Source of the DNA: DASZUK01 sp963844575
GTDB lineage: Bacteria > Actinomycetota > Acidimicrobiia > Acidimicrobiales > RAAP-2
DNA: 64,000 nucleotides
Reading direction: 5' to 3'
NCBI GenBank assembly: GCA_963844575.1
Contig: CAWJOU010000005.1
Span: 2,294,001-2,358,000 of the forward strand
The position numbers were made by a program, and so were the translations under genes. How positions within the stretch are numbered: the first letter of the stretch is position 1; every line of letters begins with the position of its first letter. The notes below the pieces were generated by a model. It ran no database searches. It was not told the DNA's origin and saw only the letters and a program-made list of their open reading frames with translations. Positions 48,073-58,849 of the stretch are shown here, piece after piece.

Positions 48073-49061
48073 GCCCGTCGTCGTCGCGCTCACCGGCCCG
48101 GCGGCAGCGGTCCCTGGTGATCAGCCTCGGTCTCATCCCGGTGCTCGTTACGGGTGCCATCGGAACGGCAGTCGCCGGCGCCTCGTCACAGCCCCAGGCT
48201 GCTGCCTCGACGAGGAGCCTCATGGCCCTCTACCGGCCGGCCGGTCCGGAGGCGCCGTCGGTGTCGGCCCTCGGGGACGTGGTGCACGTCATGAAGGCCC
48301 GGTTGCGGGCCCTGGGAGTTCCCGGCGCCACGGTCCGCACCCGGTCAACCGGCGGCATCACCGATGTCGTGGTCTCGGTGCCGGCGGCGAAGAACGCCAA
48401 GCAGATCCTGACGGCGGTCGGTCAGACCGGTCAGCTCTACTTTCGGCCGGTCCTCTGCTACGCCCCGGCATATTCGCCACCGGCCGCGGCCCAGGCCCTG
48501 CCGACCGGCTGCGCATCTCACTACCAACTCGTCACGTCGAACCCGTCCAGTGGTTCTACCGGCGGGGTCGCGTACAACCCCGGGCCGACACCGGCCCTGG
48601 CGTCATACCCAAACAGCTCGGTCGACGACCCGCAGGCCACCGTCCTGTTGCCCGGGCTGACCGGCACGACGGCCGACCGTTACCTGCTCGGGCCGGCCAC
48701 ATTGACCGGGCACATCGTGAAGAAGGCCGTCGCCGAGAAGACACAGATCGGCAAGTGGGTGGTGAACATGTCGCTGACCTCGGCCGGCTCGGCTGAGTGG
48801 GACAAGATGGCGACAAAGTACTTCCACGAGGTCATCGGCATCGAGCTCGACGGGGTCGTCCAGTCGGCGCCGCGAACCCTGCCGACAGCGACCAGCTTCA
48901 GGTCGTTCGACGGGACGGTCCAGATCTCCGGCAGCTCCACCCGGCAGTCCGCCCAGAACCTGGCGCTGGCGTTGAACGACGGCGCGCTGCCGGTGGAGCT
49001 GCAACTCGAGTCCGTCCAGACCGTCGGGGGAGCCGGGCAGTCGCAGGAGGGCAGCCCGTGA
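48069..49061 (+). CDS. Truncated SecD paralogue (periplasmic domain only)
   Basis: 330 residues. A basic N-terminus nearly identical to that of SecD next door (SPSSSRS..ARRQRSLVISL) and one transmembrane helix lead into a SecD-type P1 domain. Long stretches match the neighbour closely, e.g. 'TDRYLLGPATLTGHIVKKA' and 'MATKYFHEVIGIELDG'. It lacks the GLDLxGG motif found after TM1 of SecD and ends before TM2, so it cannot form the proton-driven membrane part. It overlaps yajC and secD by four bases each, so it is co-translated with them. It may act as an accessory periplasmic subunit or be a duplication by-product. Confidence 0.85.
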   Translation: MSPSSSRSPARRQRSLVISLGLIPVLVTGAIGTAVAGASSQPQAAASTRSLMALYRPAGPEAPSVSALGDVVHVMKARLRALGVPGATVRTRSTGGITDVVVSVPAAKNAKQILTAVGQTGQLYFRPVLCYAPAYSPPAAAQALPTGCASHYQLVTSNPSSGSTGGVAYNPGPTPALASYPNSSVDDPQATVLLPGLTGTTADRYLLGPATLTGHIVKKAVAEKTQIGKWVVNMSLTSAGSAEWDKMATKYFHEVIGIELDGVVQSAPRTLPTATSFRSFDGTVQISGSSTRQSAQNLALALNDGALPVELQLESVQTVGGAGQSQEGSP

Positions 49062-50599
49062 GCCCGTCGTCGTCGCGCTCGCAAGCCCGGCGGCAGCGGT
49101 CTCTGGTGATCAGCCTGACGATCGTCATCGTCGTCGCGATCGGCGCGCTGGCCGGAACGCTGGCCGCCAACTGGTCGCCCCGGCTCGGTCTCGACCTGGC
49201 CGGCGGCCTCTCGGTCGTCTACAAGCCGGCCCACCAGGTCTCCCAATCCGACCTCGACGAGACGGTGTCGATCCTCACCGACCGGGTGGACGGGCTCGGC
49301 GTGTCGGGGGCGACCGTCGGGACGCAGGGCGACGAGATCGTCGTCCAGGTCCCGGGGGTGAAGAACGCCAAGCAGGTGTTGACAGCGATCGGCCAGACCG
49401 GTCAGCTCTACTTCCGGCCGACGCTCTGCTACGCGCCGCCGTACACCGCACCGAAGTCGACCGGGTCGACGACGACCATCCCGAAGTCGCCCCCGACGAG
49501 CTGCACATCGAAGTACCAGCTTGTCACGTCCAACCTTTCCAAGGCCTCGACAGGCGGGGTCACGTACAACCTCGGGCCGACACCGGCGCTGGCGTCGTAC
49601 CAGAGCAGCGTGGCCGACAACCCGCAGGCCACCGTCCTGCTGCCCGGGCTGACAGGCACGAAGACCGACCGTTACCTGCTCGGGCCGGCCACACTGACCG
49701 GGCACATCGTGAAGAAGGCCATTGCCGAGCAGACACAGATCGGTAAGTGGGTCGTGAACATGTCGTTGACCTCGGCCGGTTCGGCCCAGTGGGACAAAAT
49801 GGCGACAAAGTACTTCCACGAGGTCATAGGCATCGAGCTCGACGGCATCGTCCAGTCGGCCCCGCTGACCCTCCCGTCGGCGACCAGCTTCACGTCGTTC
49901 GACGGGACGGTCCAGATCTCCGGCAACTTCACCCAGCAGTCCGCCCAGACGCTGGCCCTGGCGCTCAACTACGGCTCCCTGCCGGTGAAGCTCGTGCCCC
50001 AGACGACCCAGACGGTGTCGCCGACCCTCGGTCATTCGGCCCTGATCGCCGGGCTGGGCGCCGGCCTCGCCGGGCTGCTCCTCGTCCTCCTCTACATGAT
50101 CTTCTACTACCGACTGCTCGGCATCGTCGTGCTGAGCGGGCTGCTCATCACCGCGGCGTTGCTCTGGGTCATCATCTCCGCCCTCGGCCACACGTCCGTG
50201 GCCCCGAGCTTCGACCTGGCCGGCGTAACCGGGATCATCGTGTCGATCGGGATCACCGTCGATTCGTACATTGTCTATTTCGAACGGTTGAAGGACGAGA
50301 CGAGATCGGGCCGGACGGTCCGGACGAGCGTCGACCGCGGCTTCCAGAGTGCCTGGCGGACCGTGCTGGCCGCCGACCTGGTCTCGCTGGCCGCGGCGGT
50401 CGTGCTGTTCTTCGTGGCCGTCGGCGAGGTCAAGGGGTTCGCGTTCTTCCTCGGGCTCTCGACGCTGCTCGACATCTTCATGACGTACTTCTTCACCCGA
50501 CCGCTCGTCGTCATCCTCGGCCGGAACGAACGGCTGACGCAGGCCCGTCGGTTCGGCATCTCCCGCGGCCTGGCCATCGGGTCGGGAGCTGAGCAATGA
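49058..50599 (+). CDS. secD: Protein translocase subunit SecD
   Basis: 513 residues. TM1, 'PRLGLDLAGGLSVVYKPA' with the SecD D-L-x-G-G motif, the P1 head domain (about 80-310), then TM2-6 with 'GVTGIIVSIGITVDSYIVYF' (the Asp used in proton coupling) and 'RGFQSAWRTVLAADLVSLAA'. With SecF it uses the proton gradient to complete protein export. GTG 49058 overlaps the stop of the truncated paralogue in a GTGA whose surrounding bases are repeated at 48069, showing the duplication joint. The stop overlaps the secF ATG. Confidence 0.95.
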   Translation: MSPSSSRSQARRQRSLVISLTIVIVVAIGALAGTLAANWSPRLGLDLAGGLSVVYKPAHQVSQSDLDETVSILTDRVDGLGVSGATVGTQGDEIVVQVPGVKNAKQVLTAIGQTGQLYFRPTLCYAPPYTAPKSTGSTTTIPKSPPTSCTSKYQLVTSNLSKASTGGVTYNLGPTPALASYQSSVADNPQATVLLPGLTGTKTDRYLLGPATLTGHIVKKAIAEQTQIGKWVVNMSLTSAGSAQWDKMATKYFHEVIGIELDGIVQSAPLTLPSATSFTSFDGTVQISGNFTQQSAQTLALALNYGSLPVKLVPQTTQTVSPTLGHSALIAGLGAGLAGLLLVLLYMIFYYRLLGIVVLSGLLITAALLWVIISALGHTSVAPSFDLAGVTGIIVSIGITVDSYIVYFERLKDETRSGRTVRTSVDRGFQSAWRTVLAADLVSLAAAVVLFFVAVGEVKGFAFFLGLSTLLDIFMTYFFTRPLVVILGRNERLTQARRFGISRGLAIGSGAEQ

Positions 50600-52134
50600 G
50601 CTTCGAGCACCGCGACGAGCGGCTCCAGGACCTCCAGATCGGTGGCTCCGGGCAGCTGGTGCCCGGCGGGAAGCCGGGCCCGTCCGACGGCGACGAGCCC
50701 GAAGACGGGGCCGTCGCCGACGAGCTGGACGGCGAGGAGCTCCAAGAGGAGCTGCTCGAGGACGAGGTCGAGCGGGAGGAAGTGAAGGCGGAGGTCGAGG
50801 CGACCGGCCACGGCCCGGGCCCGCTCCGGCGGCTCTACCGGGGCGAGACGTCCTTCGACTTCGTCGGTCGCCGGAAGTGGTGGTTCCTGATATCGGCGAT
50901 CATCATCGTCGCCGGCCTCTTCTCGCTCGGCTTCCGCGGCCTGAACCTCGGGATCACATTCAAGGGCGGAACATCGTGGACGGTGCTCGCGCCGGGGGTG
51001 AGCCAGGCCAGCGCCGTCTCCGCGGTCGAAGCGGCGGGGCTCAACCAGCCGACCGTCGAGGTCCTCGGCAGCGGGAGCCGTCAGCAGATCGAGGTCCAGG
51101 CCGACCTCAACAGCCTGACGGCGAACGGGCGCAAGACCGAGCAGGCCAAGGTGACCGACGCCCTGGCCAAGCTGGCCAAGGTGACAGCGAACACAGTGTC
51201 CCAGGAGACGGTCGGCCCGACCTGGGGCAGCCAGGTCACCCAGCGGGCCATTATCGCGCTGATCGTCTTCCTGGCCGTCGTCGCCGTCTACATCAGCTTC
51301 CGGTTCGAGCCGAAGATGGCCATCGCCGCCTTCGTGGCGCTGATCCACGACCTCCTCATCACGGCCGGCGTGTACTCGCTGGCCGGGTTCCAGGTCACCC
51401 CGGACACGGTGATCGCCGTCCTGACGATCCTCGGGTACTCGCTCTACGACACCGTCGTCGTCTTCGACCGTGTCCGTGACAACACCAAGGGGTTCGGCGC
51501 GTCCGGGCGGATGACGTACTCGGACATGATCAACCTCTCGATGAACCAGACGTTGGCCCGGTCCATCAACACGTCGCTCGTCGCCATCCTCCCGGTCCTG
51601 GCCGTCCTGCTCATCGGGGCCGAGCTGCTCGGGGCGACGACCCTGCAGGACTACGGCCTGGCCCTGACCGTCGGGCTGCTCAGCGGGGCGTACTCGTCGA
51701 TCTTCATCGCGTCGCCGGTCCTCGCCATGCTGAAGGAGCGCGAGCCGCGGTACATCGCCATCCGGCAGCGGCTGGAATCCCGTGGCGAGCGGAGCGGTCT
51801 GCTGACGCCGTCGGCGGCCGCCGCGCTGGTCGGTGCCGCGGCCGGTGGCTCGGCGAGGGCGGCGGCCCGCCCGGCCAAGGGCGTCCGACCCGGGACGATC
51901 CGGCCGGGACAGTCCCGGCCGACCGGCCAGGGCCGCCCGGGACCGACGTCGAAGGGCCCGGCGGCCGGGTCCACGGCCACTGCTACGGTGACGGCCGATG
52001 GCGCCGCCGGCGGGTCGTCGACCGGTGGCGGCCAACGCGGTTCGACCGGGTCCAGCGGCACCGCGGCCCGCCGTCCACCGCCCCGACCTCGCAAGGGCGG
52101 TGGCAAGGGATCCAAGGGCAAGCGCCGGCGCTGA
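50596..52134 (+). CDS. secF: Protein translocase subunit SecF
   Basis: 512 residues. An acidic N-terminal extension (about 1-80, 'DELDGEELQEELLEDEVERE'), TM1, the SecF motif 'LNLGITFKGGTSWTVL', the periplasmic domain, TM2-6 with 'ALIHDLLITAGVYSLAG' and 'LGYSLYDTVVVFDRVRDNT', then a ~120-residue basic Pro/Gly/Lys tail ending GKGSKGKRRR. Both extensions are longer than in typical SecF. It overlaps secD by four bases. Confidence 0.95.
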   Translation: MSFEHRDERLQDLQIGGSGQLVPGGKPGPSDGDEPEDGAVADELDGEELQEELLEDEVEREEVKAEVEATGHGPGPLRRLYRGETSFDFVGRRKWWFLISAIIIVAGLFSLGFRGLNLGITFKGGTSWTVLAPGVSQASAVSAVEAAGLNQPTVEVLGSGSRQQIEVQADLNSLTANGRKTEQAKVTDALAKLAKVTANTVSQETVGPTWGSQVTQRAIIALIVFLAVVAVYISFRFEPKMAIAAFVALIHDLLITAGVYSLAGFQVTPDTVIAVLTILGYSLYDTVVVFDRVRDNTKGFGASGRMTYSDMINLSMNQTLARSINTSLVAILPVLAVLLIGAELLGATTLQDYGLALTVGLLSGAYSSIFIASPVLAMLKEREPRYIAIRQRLESRGERSGLLTPSAAAALVGAAAGGSARAAARPAKGVRPGTIRPGQSRPTGQGRPGPTSKGPAAGSTATATVTADGAAGGSSTGGGQRGSTGSSGTAARRPPPRPRKGGGKGSKGKRRR

Positions 52135-52171
52135 ACGGTCCTGGCTACGCAGGGATTTGCGGCCGGTCGGG

Positions 52172-52177
52172 TAGCGT
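52172..52177 (+). promoter_or_regulatory. -10 element TAGCGT of a leaderless rel promoter
   Basis: TAGCGT is followed by AGAGGG and the ATG at 52184, the same spacing as at pdxS. Confidence 0.5.
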
Positions 52178-52183
52178 AGAGGG

Positions 52184-54454
<2,271 letters not shown>

Positions 54455-54461
54455 GCCTCCC

Positions 54462-55737
54462 GTGGCCGACGAGCAGGGGGCGGCGCGCGCCCCGACGGGA
54501 ACCCACGACGTCCTCTGGCCGGCCTCCTGGCGCTGGGAGGTGCTGCTCGCCACCTTCGCGGCCCACGTCCAGCGGGCCGGCTACGGCCTCGTGCAGAACC
54601 CGATGTTCGAGTACGCCGCGGTCTTCCGGCGCGGCATCGGCGAGGGCAGCGACGTCGTCGGCAAGGAGATGTACGAGTTCCCCGACCGCGACGGCCAGGT
54701 GCTCGCGCTGCGGCCGGAAGGCACCGCGTCGGTCGTCCGGGCGTTCGTCCAGCACCACCCGCTCCTGCCGTGGAAGGCGTGGTACGCCACGCCGGCGTTC
54801 CGCTACGAGCGCCCGCAGGCCGGCCGCTACCGCCAGCACCACCAGGTCGGGATCGAGGCCCTCGGGCCGTCCGACGCCGACCTCGACGTCGAGGTCGATC
54901 GCGCTGGCCGACGGGTTCTTCCGGGCCCTCGGCCTCGCCGACTTCACGCTCAAGCTGAACTCGATGGGCGACGGCACGTGCCGTCCGGTCTACCTCGCCC
55001 TCCTCCGTGACTACCTCGTCGAGCGCCGCGACGAGCTGTGCGACGAGCACCAGGGCCGGCTCGACGCCAACCCGCTGCGCGTCCTCGACTGCAAGCGCCC
55101 GGCCTGTAAGGCCGCTACCGCCGGCGCGCCGCACCTCGTCGACCACCTCTGCGCCGACTGTGCGCCGCACTTCGCCCGCGTCCGCGAGGGCCTCGACGCG
55201 CTCGGCGTGCGCTACGAGCTCGACCACCGGCTCGTCCGCGGCTTCGACTACTACACGCGGACGACGTTCGAGTTCGCCTCCGGCGCCATCGACGCCGCCC
55301 AGAACGCGCATCGGCGGCGGTGGCCGCTACGACGGCCTCGTCGAGATGCTCGGCGGCCCGCCGACCCCGGGCATCGGCTTCGGCATCGGCATCGAGCGGG
55401 TGCTCATCGCCTGCGACGCCGAGGGCGTGCTGGCGGCCGAGCCGCCGCCGCCGGCCGCGTTCGTCGTCGACGTCGCCGGCGGCGAGGCCGCCCGGGACCT
55501 GACCGCCGCCCTCCGCCGGGCCGGCCTGGCGCCGACCGGGCGTTCGACGGCCGGTCGATGAAGGCCCAGATGAAGCTGGCCGACCGCTCCGGCGCGGCCG
55601 TCGCGTTGATCGTCGGCCCTGCTGAGCGGGCGGACGGTACGGTGACGATCCGGCCGCTGCGGGCCGACGGTGAGCAACGGACGGTCCCGGTGGACCAGCT
55701 GGTCGAGACGGTGAGGGCAATGACCGAGGGAGCGATC
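54462..55737 (+). CDS. hisS: Histidyl-tRNA synthetase, interrupted by frameshifts (probably sequence errors)
   Basis: The protein can be followed through three frames: 'APTGTHDVLWPASWRWEVL' and motif 2 'RYERPQAGRYRQHHQVGIEA', then 'LADGFFRALGLADFTLKLNS' and the histidine motif 'LVRGFDYYTRTTFEF', then motif 3 'GIGFGIGIERVLIA' and the anticodon domain. The breaks are an extra G near 54897, an extra C near 55309 and a missing G near 55530; the stop codon is also not in frame before aspS, suggesting another indel near 55700. GTG 54462 lies seven bases after the rel stop. All motifs are intact and the gene is essential, so base-call errors are the likeliest explanation. The end is approximate. Confidence 0.85.
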
Positions 55738-57504
55738 ATGAGCACCGACGCCACGTCGATGCGGACCGGACTGTGCGGGCGGCTCGGCCTGGACGACGTC
55801 GGCCGGCCGGTCCGGCTCTGCGGCTGGGTCGCCCGGCGGCGGGAGCACGGCGAGCACCTCGCCTTCGTCGACCTGCGCGACCACTCCGGCATCGTCCAGT
55901 GCGTCGTCGACGGCAGCGTCGACCTGCGCAGCGAGTACGTCGTCGCCGTCACCGGCGTCGTCCGCCGCCGGCCCGACGGGATGGACGAACCCCAACCTGG
56001 CCACCGGCGAGGTCGAGATCGGCGACTGCGACCGTCGAGGTCCTGTCCGCCGCCGAGCCGCCGCCGTTCGTCGTCGACGGACCGGACCGACGTCGACGAG
56101 GCCGTCCGGTTGAAGAACCGCTACGTCGACCTCCGGCGCCCGACCGGATGCAGGCCAACCTCCGGTTGCGGGCGGCCGTGAACGCGGCCATCCGCGCCGC
56201 CATGGAGCGCCAGGGGTTCTGCGAGGTCGAGACCCCGCTGCTGTGGGCGCCGACCCCCGAGGGCGCCCGCGAGTTCGCCGTCCCCAGCCGGCTGCACCCC
56301 GGCGCCTTCTACGTCCTGCCGCAGAGCCCGCAGCTGGCCAAGCAGCTGCTCGATGGTCGGCGGCGTCGACCGCTACTACCAGATCGCCCGCTGCCTGCGC
56401 GACGAGGATCTGCGGGCCGACCGGCAGTTCGAGTTCACCCAGCTCGACATGGAGGCGTCGTTCGTCGACCAGGACGACGTCCTCGGGTTCGTCACCGAAG
56501 CCGTCCTCGACGCGGCCGAGGCCGCCACCGGCGAGCGGCCGCCGCCGATCGAGCGGATGACGTGGGCCGACGCCATCGACCGCTACGGCACCGACAAGCC
56601 GGACCTCCGGTTCGGCATGGAGCTGCTCGACCTGTCACCGGTGTTCGCCGGTACCGAGGTGCGGGCGTTCGCCGCGCCGTGCGTCAAGGCGCTCCGCGTC
56701 GAGGGCGGCGCCACCTTCGCCCGGTCCCGGCTCGACGCCCTGACCGACCAGGCGAAGGCCCTCGGCGCCAAGGGGCTGGCCTGGTTCCGCGTGAACGACA
56801 CCGACGCCGACGGCGCGTCGGCGCTCGATTCGCCGCTCGACCGGTTCCTCTCCGACGACGAGCGGGCCGGCCTGCTGCGGGCCACCGAAGCCGAGGCCGG
56901 CGACCTCGTGCTCGTCGTCGCCGACGAGCACCGGCTGGCCTGCACCGTCCTCGGCCACCTCCGCCTCGGCCTCGGCGGCCGACCGGTCGGCGAGGGGCCG
57001 TACCGCTACTCTGGGTCGTCGAGTTCCCGATGTTCGACGGCGTCGACGGCGACGGCCACCCCGTGGCGGCCCACCACCCGTTCACGATGCCCCATCCCGA
57101 CGACCTGGCGTTGCTGGCCAGCGACCCGGCGGCCGTCCGTTCCCAGGCCTACGACCTCGTGCTCAACGGCTGGGAGCTCGGCTCCGGCAGCGTCCGGATC
57201 CACCGCAGCGACATCCAGTCGCCAGGTCTTCGACGCCCTCGGCATCTCGGCCGACGAGGCCGACGCCCGGTTCGGCTTCCTGCTCGGCGCGTTCCGGCAC
57301 GGTGCGCCGCCGCACGCCGGCTTCGCGTTCGGCATCGACCGGCTCGTCGCCATCCTCGCCGGCGAGGAGAACATCCGCGAGGTCATCGCCTTCCCGAAGA
57401 CCCAGTCCGGCGCCGACCCGCTGACCGGCGCCCCGAAGGCGCTCGCCCCGGCCGCCCTGGCCGATCTCGGCATCCGCGTCGCCCCGCGACCGGAGAAGGG
57501 GTGA
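55738..57504 (+). CDS. aspS: Aspartyl-tRNA synthetase, interrupted by frameshifts (probably sequence errors)
   Basis: Starts at ATG 55738 (GAGGGAG upstream) with the OB-fold 'VRLCGWVARRREHGEHLAFV' and continues through 'RLKNRYVDLRRP', 'EVETPLLWAPTPEGAREFAV', 'YQIARCLRDEDLRADRQFEF' and motif 3 'FAFGIDRLVAILAGEENIRE'. Seven single-base breaks are needed to read it: extra bases near 55984, 56030, 56088, 56352 and 57223, and missing bases near 56142 and 57009. The order and content of domains are otherwise complete for a bacterial AspRS. The stop overlaps the rarA GTG (GTGA), so gene layout is undisturbed. Confidence 0.85.
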
Positions 57505-58823
57505 ACGGGGATCTCTTCGAGGCCGCGGCCGAGCGCCGGCTCCAGTCGAGGGCGCCGCTCGCGGCTCGCCTGCGGCCCCGGACGCTCGACGAGGTCGTCG
57601 GCCAGCGCCACCTCGTCGCCCCCGGGGCGCCGCTGCGGGTGCTCGTCGAGTCCGACCGCCTCGGCTCGGTCATCCTCTGGGGCCCGCCGGGCACCGGCAA
57701 GACGACGCTCGCCCGCCTGCTCGCGGACGCCACCGCCAAGACCTTCGTGCCGCTCTCGGCCGTCGCGTCCGGGGTGAAGGACGTGCGGGAGGCCCTCGAG
57801 GGCGCCCGCCGCCGGCTCGGCGAGCAGGGACAGGGGACGATCCTCTTCGTCGACGAGGTGCACCGGTTCAACAAGGCCCAGCAGGACGTCCTGTTGCCCG
57901 GCGTCGAGGAGGGCCTCGTCGTCCTCGTCGGCGCGACCACGGAGAACCCGTTCTTCGAGGTCAACGCCCCGTTGATGAGCCGGGCGACGCTGTGGCGACT
58001 CGAACCGCTCTCGCCCGACGACCTCGCCGCGCTCGTCCGGCGCGGGCTCGACGTCGAAGGCGCCGAGGCCGAAGCCGAGGCGGTCGACGCGCTGGTTGCC
58101 GCGGCCGACGGCGACGCCCGGTCCGCCCTCACGACGCTCGAGGTCGCCGTCGCCCTCGCCGCGGCCCGCCAGGGCGACGACGGCACGCCGATCGTGACCG
58201 CCGCCGACGTCGTCCGGGCCCGCAACGGCCGTCTCTACCACCAGGGCGTCGACGAGCACTACGACCAGATCAGCGCCTTCATCAAGAGCGTGCGCGGCTC
58301 GGACGCCGACGCCGGCCTGTACTGGATGGCCCGAATGCTCGACGCCGGCGAGGACGCCCGTTTCCTGGCCCGCCGGCTCGTCATCCTGGCCAGCGAGGAC
58401 GTCGGGATGGCCGACCCCCATGCGCTCGTCGTCGCCGATGCCGCGGCCCGGGCCGTCGAGCTCGTCGGCCTGCCCGAGGCCGCGCTGAACCTGGCCCACG
58501 CCGTCGTCTACCTGGCCACCGCCCCGAAATCGAACCGCGTCACCGTCGCCCTCTCCCGGGCCCGCGACGACGTCCGGGCCGGCCGGCGGGGCGACGTCCC
58601 GGCCCATCTCCGCGACGCCCACTACCGGAGCGCCGGGGCGATCGGCCACGGCGAGGGGTACGTCTACCCCCACGACCTCCCCGACGGTTGGGTCGACCAG
58701 CAGTACCGCCCGGACGAAGCCGAAGGGCACGTTTACTATGAGCCGTCGACGCACGGGGACGAGCCGGCGATCGACGATCGCCTCCGGGCGCGTCGTCGCC
58801 GGCCAGCCGCGGACGGCCCGTAG
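57501..58823 (+). CDS. rarA: Replication-associated recombination protein RarA (MgsA) AAA+ ATPase
   Basis: 440 residues. The AAA+ module has Walker A 'LWGPPGTGKTTLARLLA', Walker B 'TILFVDEVHRFNKAQQD', sensor 1 'VLVGATTENPFFEVN' and 'RNGRLYHQGVDEHYDQISAF', followed by the RarA tetramerisation domain 'LASEDVGMADPHALVVADAA' and 'ALSRARDDVRAG'. It acts at stalled replication forks. GTG 57501 overlaps the aspS stop. The frame is intact throughout, unlike the two genes before it. Confidence 0.95.
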   Translation: MNGDLFEAAAERRLQSRAPLAARLRPRTLDEVVGQRHLVAPGAPLRVLVESDRLGSVILWGPPGTGKTTLARLLADATAKTFVPLSAVASGVKDVREALEGARRRLGEQGQGTILFVDEVHRFNKAQQDVLLPGVEEGLVVLVGATTENPFFEVNAPLMSRATLWRLEPLSPDDLAALVRRGLDVEGAEAEAEAVDALVAAADGDARSALTTLEVAVALAAARQGDDGTPIVTAADVVRARNGRLYHQGVDEHYDQISAFIKSVRGSDADAGLYWMARMLDAGEDARFLARRLVILASEDVGMADPHALVVADAAARAVELVGLPEAALNLAHAVVYLATAPKSNRVTVALSRARDDVRAGRRGDVPAHLRDAHYRSAGAIGHGEGYVYPHDLPDGWVDQQYRPDEAEGHVYYEPSTHGDEPAIDDRLRARRRRPAADGP

Positions 58824-58849
58824 GGCCGCCAGAAGGGAGCCGGATCGAA

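Noticed and set aside
48069..49061. SecD-like gene as an assembly duplication of secD
   Set aside because: The two copies differ at many positions, including replacement of the GLDLAGG region, and both ends are joined by functional overlaps, so it is a genuine diverged duplicate.
54897..57230. Programmed frameshifting in hisS/aspS
   Set aside because: There are too many breaks of both signs, no slippery heptamers or pseudoknots, and no precedent in these genes; error is simpler.
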